DNA from: Candidatus Agathobaculum merdigallinarum
Lineage (GTDB): Bacteria; Bacillota; Clostridia; Oscillospirales; Butyricicoccaceae
Length of the DNA: 8,834 nt
Direction of reading: 5' to 3'
NCBI GenBank assembly: GCA_019115425.1
Contig: DXDO01000113.1
Span: 1 to 8,834 of the forward strand
Positions within the stretch are counted from its first letter, which is position 1; every line of letters begins with the position of its first letter. Of the stretch, positions 1 through 7,237 are shown one piece after another. Position numbers and translations under genes: made by a program. The notes below the pieces were generated by a model that was not told the origin of the DNA, made no database searches, and saw only the letters and a program-made list of their open reading frames with translations.

Positions 1-163
1 AATAGGCGCGGTACAATGCTTCGTAATCCAACTCCTCCAACACCGCGCTTACCAGCCGGACAGGTGCGTCCTCCGGTATCATTTTTTCGCAATTCAGCGC
101 AAGTACCAGTTGACCTCGCCGCTCATATACGCTACACTGGTCTTGCTTTGGTTTCTCATTCAC
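1..163 (-). CDS. IS1182-like transposase, N-terminal 54 codons (runs off left edge)
   Basis: An open frame on the minus strand starts at a GTG (161-163) and stays open to the window edge. It encodes a product beginning VNEKPKQDQC and containing EKMIPEDAPVRLVSAVLEEL, then DYEALYRAY. The pattern 'IPEDxPVRLVxxxxEELD...LYxAY' is typical of the N-terminal domain of IS1182-type DDE transposases, which are usually about 450-550 residues, so only about a tenth is present. The catalytic DDE core is not in the window. No strong ribosome binding site precedes the GTG, which would fit the weak expression usual for transposases. The matching frame in the right-hand copy differs mainly by substitutions and has no stop, so both copies look intact as far as they can be read. 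An internal ATG at codon 28 is a less likely start. Confidence 0.7.
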   Translation of the reverse strand, partial: MNEKPKQDQCSVYERRGQLVLALNCEKMIPEDAPVRLVSAVLEELDYEALYRAY

Positions 164-179
164 AAACTAAGCCTAAAGC

Positions 180-228
180 AAAAAGAACGGCAGGGCAACC
201 CTTTTCTGGGGCGTCCTGCCGTTCTTTT
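180..228. terminator. Hairpin with A/T flanks inside left IS end
   Basis: A near-perfect inverted repeat pairs AAAAGAACGGCAGG (181-194) with CCTGCCGTTCTTTT (215-228). The A-rich left arm and T-rich right arm make it a possible bidirectional intrinsic terminator. It lies between the IS terminus and the transposase start, where it would stop outside transcription from entering the transposase gene. The right IS copy has an equivalent hairpin of different sequence. Confidence 0.7.
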
Positions 229-255
229 TTCTTAGACCTATTTTGCAACAGGCCC

Positions 256-467
256 TTCTTTTTTGCAATAACCAAAACGCAAAGCGGACGGCCGGAGGTA
301 CGAGCCGCTGCGAACAGGCATAAATAGGAATTTGGGTGAGAAATCAGGGTGTTAAATTATGTAAGATTTTTGCACTCTGAGACGAAATAGATAATTTTCC
401 AAGCAAAAATTATGTAATTTGTAGTAATAACCCATAGAAGATGAAAAATATTTCAGAAATAGATCAT
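256..467. other. Non-coding leader DNA between IS end and atp promoter
   Basis: No convincing gene is present. Bases 256-325 are moderately GC-rich and may be a remnant of whatever the IS inserted into; short open frames there resemble nothing I recognise. From about 330 onward the DNA is strongly AT-rich with many stops in all frames, as expected of an upstream regulatory region. The one clear structure is the inverted repeat at 391-413, listed separately. Confidence 0.6.
391..413. repeat. 8-bp inverted repeat upstream of atp promoter
   Basis: ATAATTTT (391-398) and AAAATTAT (406-413) are exact reverse complements separated by 7 bases. The symmetry could be an operator or a weak AT hairpin. 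In DNA this AT-rich an 8-bp match can arise by chance, so any function is only suggested by its position about 85 bases upstream of the -10 box. Confidence 0.35.
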
Positions 468-484
468 AAAAGTGTTTCACTTTT
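468..484. promoter_or_regulatory. Perfect palindrome overlapping the -35 region (candidate operator)
   Basis: AAAAGTG (468-474), TTT (475-477) and CACTTTT (478-484) form an exact 7+3+7 inverted repeat. It covers the proposed -35 hexamer at 476-481, a position where a bound dimeric repressor would block RNA polymerase. It does not match the Rex consensus (TTGTGAA-N4-TTCACAA) well enough to be called that, and I do not recognise the regulator. It lies upstream of the expected transcript start, so an RNA hairpin role is unlikely. Confidence 0.45.
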
Positions 485-503
485 TGGTTGATTTAGGTAT
501 AAT
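476..503 (+). promoter_or_regulatory. Sigma-A-type promoter of the atp operon
   Basis: A consensus -10 box, TATAAT, lies at 498-503. Sixteen bases upstream is TTCACT (476-481), which matches four of six positions of TTGACA. The expected transcript start near 510 gives a leader of about 70 bases before the first gene. This is the only promoter-like sequence I can support ahead of the atp genes, and it sits at the end of the AT-rich leader as expected. Confidence 0.65.
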
Positions 504-577
504 AAAAGAGATATGTGTGATAGGAGATAGGCTGGCCGCATAGGCATGGCTGTACTCAACTTGATGAGATTGGGGGA

Positions 578-841
578 ATGCCGTTGCACAATGGGAACAA
601 CAGCTGGAGTGTGCTGCGCTATCTGATCTACTTTAGTCAGGTAGGCTTTACCGTGGTCACGCCGCCGGTACTCTGCTGCTTTGGAGCGATTTGGCTTCGC
701 GACAAATTCAACTGGGGCAACGGCGTGGTGATTGTTGGTATTTTGCTCGGCATTGCAGTCGCAGCCTGCGGCCTGCGGGATTTCCTGCGGTTTACCGAGC
801 GCAAGGCCAGAGAAAGTGAACGGAAAGGGGAAAAGCAGTGA
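578..841 (+). CDS. atpZ: AtpZ, small membrane protein of the ATP synthase operon
   Basis: This is an 87-residue protein with two predicted membrane helices, about residues 15-40 and 48-66, and a charged, Lys/Arg/Glu-rich C-terminal tail. The first helix contains YFSQVGFTVVTPPVLCCF, which fits the AtpZ family (AtpZ/AtpI, formerly 'putative F0F1-ATPase subunit') found as the first gene of many Firmicute atp operons. AtpZ with AtpI has been proposed to form an Mg2+/Ca2+ channel or to assist Fo assembly; the exact role is unsettled. The start is uncertain. ATG 578 directly follows the GGGGG at 572-576, which is too close, whereas the in-frame TTG at 584 has ideal spacing and would give an 85-residue protein. 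The stop overlaps the GTG start of atpI in a GTGA junction, suggesting coupled translation. The family call is firm; the start is not. Confidence 0.85.
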   Translation: MPLHNGNNSWSVLRYLIYFSQVGFTVVTPPVLCCFGAIWLRDKFNWGNGVVIVGILLGIAVAACGLRDFLRFTERKARESERKGEKQ

Positions 842-1221
842 CGGGAATGCAAATTGTGCGCGAAGAAACCAGGCGCATGCTGCGCGGCATGGTGCCGCTG
901 ACGCTGATTGCGTTCGGGGCATTCGTTCTGGCCGGCTGTGAGCCGGTGCGGGCAGGCGTCAGCCTGCTGCTGGGCGCGTGCTATTCGCTTCTCCTGTTCC
1001 GGATGATCGGGAAAAGCGCGGCAAAGGCTGCATTGTTTCCACCTGCACAAGGGACACGCATTGTCCGGCGCGGCTACTTTTTCCGGTATGTACTGACTGG
1101 TGTGATGGTGTTTGCGGCGATCAAGACGCCGTTTCTCCAGCCGCTGGCCGCTGTTCTGCCGCTTTTCTTTCCCAAGGTGATTCTGCTCTGGTCTACCGTA
1201 GTCCGAAGGAAAGGAGGTTAG
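838..1221 (+). CDS. atpI: ATP synthase subunit I (AtpI)
   Basis: This is a 127-residue hydrophobic protein with four likely membrane helices (about residues 18-34, 38-57, 81-97 and 100-118) and basic ends, RREE/TRR near the start and VVRRKGG at the end. Size, topology and position between atpZ and the subunit a gene identify it as AtpI (ATP synthase I chain family), although its sequence is weakly conserved. In the Na+ ATP synthase of Acetobacterium woodii, AtpI is needed for assembly of the c-ring, which is relevant to the c subunit encoded here. AtpI is not part of the finished enzyme. The GTG start overlaps the atpZ stop and follows GGAAAGGGG (822-830) at good spacing; an ATG three codons later is an alternative. 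The stop is 3 bases before atpB. Confidence 0.85.
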   Translation: MTGMQIVREETRRMLRGMVPLTLIAFGAFVLAGCEPVRAGVSLLLGACYSLLLFRMIGKSAAKAALFPPAQGTRIVRRGYFFRYVLTGVMVFAAIKTPFLQPLAAVLPLFFPKVILLWSTVVRRKGG

Positions 1222-1224
1222 ACG

Positions 1225-1944
1225 GTGAATGTTGAAATAAACGGCCCTAAGGTATTAAGCTATCTGTTCGGCAATCCCAATCTGCCGATTACAGAAACCA
1301 TGCGCAATGCGTGGATCGTGATGGCATTTATCCTGTTTTTATGTATTTTTCTGACACATCGCATGCAGAAAATCCCGAAAGGGAAGCAGGCGCTGGCGGA
1401 AAAGGCGGTCATCATGATCGAGAATCTGGTCGATAACACCATGGGCAGCGGATGTCGTGCGTTTGCGCCGTATATCGCAACGCTTTTGATGAGCTCGCTC
1501 TTCGGTTCGCTGGCGACGCTGTTTTGTATGCGTCCGGTGACGGCCGACCTGAACACCACGCTTGGCTGGGCACTGATCACCTTTGTGCTGATCACCTACA
1601 ACAAGATCAAGTACGGCGGCTTCAAGGGATATTTGAAGAGCTTTTTGGAGCCCGTGTTTGTGATGGCGCCGCTCAACGTGCTCAGCGAGATTGCAACGCC
1701 GGTTTCCATGTCGTTCCGTCATTTCGGCAATATGGCGGGTGGCCTGGTCATCTCGACGCTCATCATGGGTGCGCTGGAGGTGCTGTCGAATGCTGTGCTG
1801 GGCTTTTTGCCGGTGCCGCTGTTGCAGATTGGTCTGCCTGGTATTCTGTCGCTGTATTTTGACTGCTTCACCGCCTGTATGCAGGCATTCATCTTCAGTA
1901 TGCTGACCATGGCTTATGTGGGTGATGCGCGAGGCAGCAGTTAA
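1225..1944 (+). CDS. atpB: ATP synthase Fo subunit a
   Basis: This 239-residue integral membrane protein is the stator half of the ion channel and passes the coupling ion to and from the c-ring. The hallmark SMSFRHFGN (residues 161-169) contains the essential arginine R165 (E. coli aR210). The last helix has ACMQAFIFSMLTMAYV, with Q220 equivalent to E. coli Q252. Aligning from these anchors, the position of E. coli Glu219 is Leu174 and that of His245 is Asp213, so the polar pair in the channel differs from E. coli. Other helices lie at about 28-46, 83-103, 113-124 and 170-195. The GTG start follows AAGGAGG (1211-1217) by 7 bases. The protein is slightly shorter than E. coli subunit a (271 residues), as is common in Firmicutes. 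No frameshift or truncation is seen. Confidence 0.97.
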   Translation: MNVEINGPKVLSYLFGNPNLPITETMRNAWIVMAFILFLCIFLTHRMQKIPKGKQALAEKAVIMIENLVDNTMGSGCRAFAPYIATLLMSSLFGSLATLFCMRPVTADLNTTLGWALITFVLITYNKIKYGGFKGYLKSFLEPVFVMAPLNVLSEIATPVSMSFRHFGNMAGGLVISTLIMGALEVLSNAVLGFLPVPLLQIGLPGILSLYFDCFTACMQAFIFSMLTMAYVGDARGSS

Positions 1945-2023
1945 GGCGGGCAGAAGAAAGCAGAAAACAAAACCGTAATCCAAATTTCATTTTGACCAAT
2001 AATATTTTCAGGAGGAAAAAAGT
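1945..2023 (+). promoter_or_regulatory. Translation initiation region ahead of atpE
   Basis: The 79-base gap between atpB and atpE is the longest inside the operon. Its last 40 bases are AT-rich and unstructured, ending in AGGAGG (2010-2015), 8 bases before the ATG. In E. coli a U-rich stretch before atpE raises translation of the c subunit, which is needed in about ten copies per enzyme. The same role is inferred here from composition and position. I found no promoter with correctly spaced boxes in the gap. Confidence 0.5.
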
Positions 2024-2281
2024 ATGGATCCCAAAGCATTTGTAGCAGGCATGTCCGCACTGGGTGCAGGTATGGCAATGATCGCGGGCCTTGGCCCTGG
2101 TATTGGCGAGGGTTACACCGCCGGTCAGGCGTGTGCGGCGATCGGCCGTCAGCCCGAAGCACAGGGTGATATCACCCGTACCATGATCCTCGGTATCGCA
2201 ATGGCCGAGTCCACCGGTATTTACGCGCTGGTTATCGCGCTGATCCTGCTGTTTGCCAATCCGTTTGTCGGCCAGTTCTAA
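2024..2281 (+). CDS. atpE: ATP synthase Fo subunit c (predicted Na+-binding)
   Basis: This 85-residue two-helix hairpin forms the rotor ring that carries the coupling ion. Helix 1 contains the packing motif GLGPGIG (22-28, GxGxGxG) followed by E29. The polar loop is GRQPEAQGD (41-49). Helix 2 contains AESTGIYALVIALI (61-74), with the ion-binding carboxylate E62 followed by S63 and T64. In Ilyobacter tartaricus the Na+ site uses Q32, E65, S66 and T67. Here the equivalents are E29, E62, S63 and T64, so the Gln is replaced by Glu. That matches the two-carboxylate Na+ site described for the Fusobacterium nucleatum c-ring. The C-terminus (FANPFVG) is also very close to Na+-type c subunits. Na+ coupling is therefore inferred strongly but not proven. 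The start is ATG with an ideal ribosome binding site. Subunit identity is certain. Confidence 0.98.
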   Translation: MDPKAFVAGMSALGAGMAMIAGLGPGIGEGYTAGQACAAIGRQPEAQGDITRTMILGIAMAESTGIYALVIALILLFANPFVGQF

Positions 2282-2302
2282 CGCGTTCTGGTTCTGCTGC
2301 AT

Positions 2303-2323
2303 AAACGGAGGAAACTTCCGTTT
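2303..2323 (+). promoter_or_regulatory. Small hairpin between atpE and atpF
   Basis: AAACGGA (2303-2309) and TCCGTTT (2317-2323) pair perfectly around a 7-base loop. There is no following T-run, so it is not a complete terminator. Its place just after the c subunit gene suggests it could protect an atpE-ending mRNA fragment or set the relative expression of atpE and atpF. It ends 3 bases before the atpF ribosome binding site (2327-2333). Confidence 0.4.
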
Positions 2324-2340
2324 GGGAAGGAGGTAAAACA

Positions 2341-2844
2341 GTGCCGGAAGCGATATATCAGTCCTTTGTTTATATCAACTGGTGGAATATTGTCGTTACG
2401 ATCTGCAATACGCTGATCACCTTTTTGATCATCAAAAAGTTTCTGTTTAAACCGGTGAAGAAAATGCTCGCCGCGCGTGAGGAAGAGGTTCAGGGCATGT
2501 ACGGGGCTGCGGAAAAGACGCAGGCCGAAGCCGAGCAGATGCGCCGCGAATATACCGAGCGTCTGGCTAAGGCCAAGGAGGAAGCCGCAGAGATCGTTGG
2601 TTCCGCCACCCGCCGCGCGACGGTGCGCAGCGAGGAGATCCTCAAGGAATCCTCGCAGCAGGCTGCCGCAATGATGAAGAAGGCCGAAAACACCATCGAG
2701 CAGGAGCGCAAGAAGGCGATGAACGAACTCAAGGACGAGGTCGCCAGCCTGTCGGTCATGATCGCCTCCAAGGTCGTCGAGCGCGACGTCAAGGAGGCCG
2801 ACCACGAGCGCTTCATCGAAGAGTTCATCGACAAGGTGGGGTGA
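2341..2844 (+). CDS. atpF: ATP synthase Fo subunit b
   Basis: This 167-residue protein is the peripheral stalk that links the membrane stator to the F1 head. One membrane helix (about residues 13-31) is followed by the conserved junction KKFLFKPVKKML (32-43). A long charged helix rich in Glu, Lys, Ala and Gln runs from about residue 45 to 150 and would dimerise as a coiled coil. The C-terminus binds the delta subunit. Size and layout are standard for the family, and only one b gene is present, so a homodimer is expected. The GTG start follows AAGGAGG (2327-2333) by 7 bases. The stop is 6 bases before atpH, consistent with coupled translation. Confidence 0.96.
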   Translation: MPEAIYQSFVYINWWNIVVTICNTLITFLIIKKFLFKPVKKMLAAREEEVQGMYGAAEKTQAEAEQMRREYTERLAKAKEEAAEIVGSATRRATVRSEEILKESSQQAAAMMKKAENTIEQERKKAMNELKDEVASLSVMIASKVVERDVKEADHERFIEEFIDKVG

Positions 2845-2850
2845 GCGTAA

Positions 2851-3393
2851 GTGGCGGATATTGTAAGCGAACGCTACGCCTTGTCGCTGTATGAGGTCGC
2901 CTCGGACGGGAAAAAGGAAAAAGCCTATCTCGACGAGCTGACCGCAGTCTGTCAGGCGTTTAAGCGCGAGCCCGATTTTCTCAAAATGCTCACAACGCCT
3001 TCGATTGCGCTGGAGGACAAGCAAAGCGTTCTGCGCAAGGTGTTTGAGGGCCGGATCGAAACTTTCCTGCTCAATTTCCTGATGCTTATTACGGAAAAGG
3101 GGCGCGTGGGGCTGATCCATGATATGCGGGAAGCATATAAAGAGCATTACTATTTCGAAAACGGCATCGTGGAGGTGCGCGCGATCACGGCAAAGCCGAT
3201 GAGCGCGGCACTGACCGAAAAGCTGAAAGCCAAAATGAGCGCTGTGACCGGCAAGCAGGTGGTGCTCGAAACGTCGGTTGATGAGAGCATCCTCGGCGGT
3301 ATCGTTGTCAAGCTGGGCAACGAACAGTTCGACACCAGCCTGCGCACTCGCCTCAGCGAGATTGCCGCACAGCTGACGAATACCATTGCATAA
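2851..3393 (+). CDS. atpH: ATP synthase F1 subunit delta
   Basis: This 180-residue soluble protein caps the alpha3beta3 head and joins it to subunit b (OSCP family). The N-terminal helical domain (about 1-105) begins with the typical VSERYALSLYEVA. The C-terminal domain carries the family signature LGGIVVKLGNEQFDTSLRTRL (about residues 148-168), close to the common pattern 'LGGIVVRIGDxxxDGSVRxRL'. Length is normal. The GTG start lies 6 bases after the atpF stop, and its ribosome binding site, AAGGTGGGG (2833-2841), is within the last codons of atpF, so translation is probably coupled. A 27-base gap separates it from atpA. Confidence 0.95.
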   Translation: MADIVSERYALSLYEVASDGKKEKAYLDELTAVCQAFKREPDFLKMLTTPSIALEDKQSVLRKVFEGRIETFLLNFLMLITEKGRVGLIHDMREAYKEHYYFENGIVEVRAITAKPMSAALTEKLKAKMSAVTGKQVVLETSVDESILGGIVVKLGNEQFDTSLRTRLSEIAAQLTNTIA

Positions 3394-3420
3394 TTATCGC
3401 GTAAGGAAGTAGGTGACTTT

Positions 3421-4926
<1,506 letters not shown>

Positions 4927-4947
4927 AGCGGAAAGGAGGAGTAAACA

Positions 4948-5814
4948 ATGGCTTCCGGAAACATGAAGGACATTAAGCGCCGCATCAAATCGGTGCAGTC
5001 CACCATGCAGATCACCAAGGCGATGGAGCTGGTGGCGTCATCCAAAATGCGCCGCGCCAAGGAGCGCGCGCTGGCGGCGCGTCCTTACTTCAATACGATG
5101 TATGAGACCATCACGCGGCTGGCCGGCGCTACACGCGACAACGACTCGATCTATACCCGCCGCCGCGAGGTGAAGAACAGCCTGTATATTGTCATCGCGG
5201 GCGACCGCGGCTTGGCGGGCGGCTACAATGCCAACCTGTTCAAGCTCGCCGCTGCGGAGATGGAGGGCAAAAACGCGCAGGTGGTCACCATCGGCAAAAA
5301 GGCGCAGGAGCACTACGCCAAGCGCGCGTGGCCGGTAGACGCTGACTATCCGGGCATCGCTGAGACCATGAAGATCAGCGACACGCATCCCATCGTCGCG
5401 CAGATGCTTGACCTGTTTCGCAGCGGCAAGGTGGACGAGGTGTTCCTGTGCTACACCGAGTTTGTCTCGCCCTTGCAGCAGGAGCCGAAGTGCATCCAGC
5501 TGCTGCCCGCGCGCTTTGCGCAGGCGGAGCAGGAGAAGCCTTCCGGCGCTCGCGTGCTGACCGAATACGACCCCTCGCCCGAGGCGGTGTTTGACGCGAT
5601 TATCCCGGAATACCTGTACGGCGTGCTGTACGGCGCGGTGGTCGAGAGCTACTGCTCCGAGCAGTCCGCGCGCCGCATGGCGATGGAGGCTGCGTCCGAC
5701 AACGCCAGCGAGATGATCGAAAATCTCAACCTGTCCTACAACCGTGCCCGTCAGGCGGCCATTACGCAGGAGATCACCGAGATCGTTGCGGGCTCGGGCG
5801 AGGTCGGCGCATAG
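4948..5814 (+). CDS. atpG: ATP synthase F1 subunit gamma
   Basis: This 288-residue protein is the central rotor shaft. Its N- and C-terminal helices form the coiled coil inside the alpha3beta3 head, and its middle domain contacts epsilon and the c-ring. The N-terminal helix is recognisable from MKDIKRRIKSVQSTMQITKA followed by MELVASSKMRRAKE (6-39). The middle Rossmann-like domain begins at SLYIVIAGDRGLAGGYN (about 78-94). The C-terminal helix has ASDNASEMIENLNLSYNRAR and then QAAITQEITEIV (about 249-281), the family signature. The ATG start follows AAGGAGG (4933-4939) by 8 bases. Length matches the bacterial family. No plant- or cyanobacterium-type insertion is seen in the middle domain. Confidence 0.98.
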   Translation: MASGNMKDIKRRIKSVQSTMQITKAMELVASSKMRRAKERALAARPYFNTMYETITRLAGATRDNDSIYTRRREVKNSLYIVIAGDRGLAGGYNANLFKLAAAEMEGKNAQVVTIGKKAQEHYAKRAWPVDADYPGIAETMKISDTHPIVAQMLDLFRSGKVDEVFLCYTEFVSPLQQEPKCIQLLPARFAQAEQEKPSGARVLTEYDPSPEAVFDAIIPEYLYGVLYGAVVESYCSEQSARRMAMEAASDNASEMIENLNLSYNRARQAAITQEITEIVAGSGEVGA

Positions 5815-5838
5815 GACGAAAGATTAGGAGTTTTGCCA

Positions 5839-7236
5839 ATGAGTGAGCAGAATATGGGCACCGTCGTCCAGATTATCGGACCGGTGCTGGACATTAAATT
5901 TGCTGCCGACGCACTGCCGAAGCTGCTGAACGCCATCACGATCGACAACCACGGCCAAACGGTCACGGTCGAGGTAGCGCAGCACATCGGCCAGGACACT
6001 GTGCGCTGCATTGCGATGGAGTCCACAGACGGGCTGGTGCGCGGCATGAAAGCGGTCGATACCGGCGGCCCGATCACGGTGCCGGTCGGCGATAAGAACC
6101 TCGGCCGCATCTTCAACCTGCTCGGACAGCCGGTGGACAACAAGCCGCCGGTCGAGGGTGAGGAACGCTGGCCGATCCACCGTCCCGCCCCCTCCTATGA
6201 GGAGCAGGAGTCCACGACAGAGATCCTCGAAACCGGCATCAAGGTCATCGACCTGATCGCGCCGTATGCCAAGGGCGGCAAGATCGGTCTGTTCGGCGGC
6301 GCGGGCGTCGGCAAGACGGTTATCATCATGGAGCTGATCAACAACATCGCCAAGCAGCACGGCGGTATTTCGGTTTTCACCGGCGTCGGCGAGCGTACCC
6401 GTGAGGGCAATGACCTGTACAACGAAATGCAGGAGTCCGGCGTTATCAACAAGACCGCGCTGGTTTACGGCCAGATGAACGAGCCGCCCGGCGCGCGTAT
6501 GCGCGTGGCGCTTTCCGGTCTGACCATGGCGGAATACTTCCGCGACGTGGAAGGGCAGGACGTGTTGCTGTTTATCGACAACATCTTCCGCTTTACGCAG
6601 GCCGGCTCGGAGGTTTCCGCGCTGCTCGGACGTATGCCGTCGGCGGTAGGCTACCAGCCGACGCTCGCGACCGAGATGGGCGCCCTGCAGGAGCGCATCA
6701 CCTCGACCAAGAAGGGGTCGATCACCTCCGTGCAGGCGGTCTACGTGCCGGCGGATGACCTGACCGACCCTGCGCCGGCGACCACGTTCTCGCATCTGGA
6801 TGCGAAGGTCGTTTTGTCGCGTGATATCGCGTCCATGGGCATCTATCCGGCGGTCGATCCGTTGGATTCCTCCTCGCGCATCCTGTCGCCGGAGGTTGTG
6901 GGCATCGAGCATTACGAGGTTGCGCGCGCGGTGCAGTCTATTTTGCAGAAGTATAAGGATTTGCAGGACATTATCGCCATCCTCGGTATGGATGAGCTGT
7001 CCGACGAGGATAAGCTGACCGTTGCCCGCGCCCGTAAGATCCAGAACTATCTCTCGCAGCCGTTCCACGTTGCGGAGCAGTTCACGGGCTTTGAGGGCAA
7101 GTATGTGCCGGTGTCGGAGACCATCCGCGGCTTCCGCGAGATCCTTGACGGCAAGCACGACGATCTGCCCGAGTCGGCGTTCCTGTTTGCCGGCACCATC
7201 GACGAGGTCGTGGAGAAGGCGAAGAAGGGGGCATAA
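5839..7236 (+). CDS. atpD: ATP synthase F1 subunit beta (catalytic)
   Basis: This 465-residue catalytic subunit makes or hydrolyses ATP at three sites in F1. Walker A is GGAGVGKT (153-160). GERTREGND (184-192) holds the catalytic glutamate E185. Walker B is DVLLFIDN (241-248), with D247 as the metal-associated aspartate. The alpha/beta signature is PAVDPLDSSSR (337-347). The lever that pushes on gamma, classically DELSEED, reads DELSDED here (385-391). I chose ATG 5839 because TTAGGAG (5824-5830) is 8 bases upstream and the protein then starts MSEQNMGTVVQIIGPVLD, as in the family. An in-frame TTG at 5833 is too close to the ribosome binding site. The gene is complete, and its stop is one base before the atpC start. 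Confidence 0.99.
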   Translation: MSEQNMGTVVQIIGPVLDIKFAADALPKLLNAITIDNHGQTVTVEVAQHIGQDTVRCIAMESTDGLVRGMKAVDTGGPITVPVGDKNLGRIFNLLGQPVDNKPPVEGEERWPIHRPAPSYEEQESTTEILETGIKVIDLIAPYAKGGKIGLFGGAGVGKTVIIMELINNIAKQHGGISVFTGVGERTREGNDLYNEMQESGVINKTALVYGQMNEPPGARMRVALSGLTMAEYFRDVEGQDVLLFIDNIFRFTQAGSEVSALLGRMPSAVGYQPTLATEMGALQERITSTKKGSITSVQAVYVPADDLTDPAPATTFSHLDAKVVLSRDIASMGIYPAVDPLDSSSRILSPEVVGIEHYEVARAVQSILQKYKDLQDIIAILGMDELSDEDKLTVARARKIQNYLSQPFHVAEQFTGFEGKYVPVSETIRGFREILDGKHDDLPESAFLFAGTIDEVVEKAKKGA

Positions 7237-7237
7237 T

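Larger units (their letters stand above)
1..255 (-). mobile_element. Inner end of left IS element (IS1182-like), partial
   Basis: Bases 30-255 are an inverted copy of 8609-8834. The two stretches have the same length and are roughly 90% identical by hand alignment. Read on the minus strand, the similarity begins at about 255 with GGGCCTGTTGCAAAATAGG, runs through a terminator-like hairpin, and enters a transposase reading frame at 163. The left copy continues 29 bases beyond the shared part, still in frame. The sharp loss of similarity at about 255 marks the likely IS terminus. The rest of the element lies outside the window, so neither its other end nor a target-site duplication can be seen. 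The family assignment rests on the encoded N-terminus. Confidence 0.75.

Noticed and set aside
16..327. Plus-strand open frame across the left IS end
   Set aside because: It runs antisense to the transposase frame, through the hairpin and past the IS terminus; a similar antisense frame occurs at the right end simply because the IS is repeated.
511..577. Possible riboswitch or attenuator in the atp leader
   Set aside because: Given the predicted Na+ coupling I looked for a structured leader, but only weak 4-5 bp pairings are visible and no terminator. A covariance search against Na+ riboswitch models would be decisive; I cannot claim one.
546..626. 26-codon open frame overlapping the start of atpZ, possible leader peptide
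   Set aside because: It has no convincing ribosome binding site and no run of regulatory codons, and it overlaps the atpZ start in another frame. Chance is the simpler explanation.
5824..7158. Long open frame (444 codons) on the minus strand opposite atpD
   Set aside because: The cause is the same: codon bias of atpD leaves the opposite frame open. The translation has no recognisable domain.
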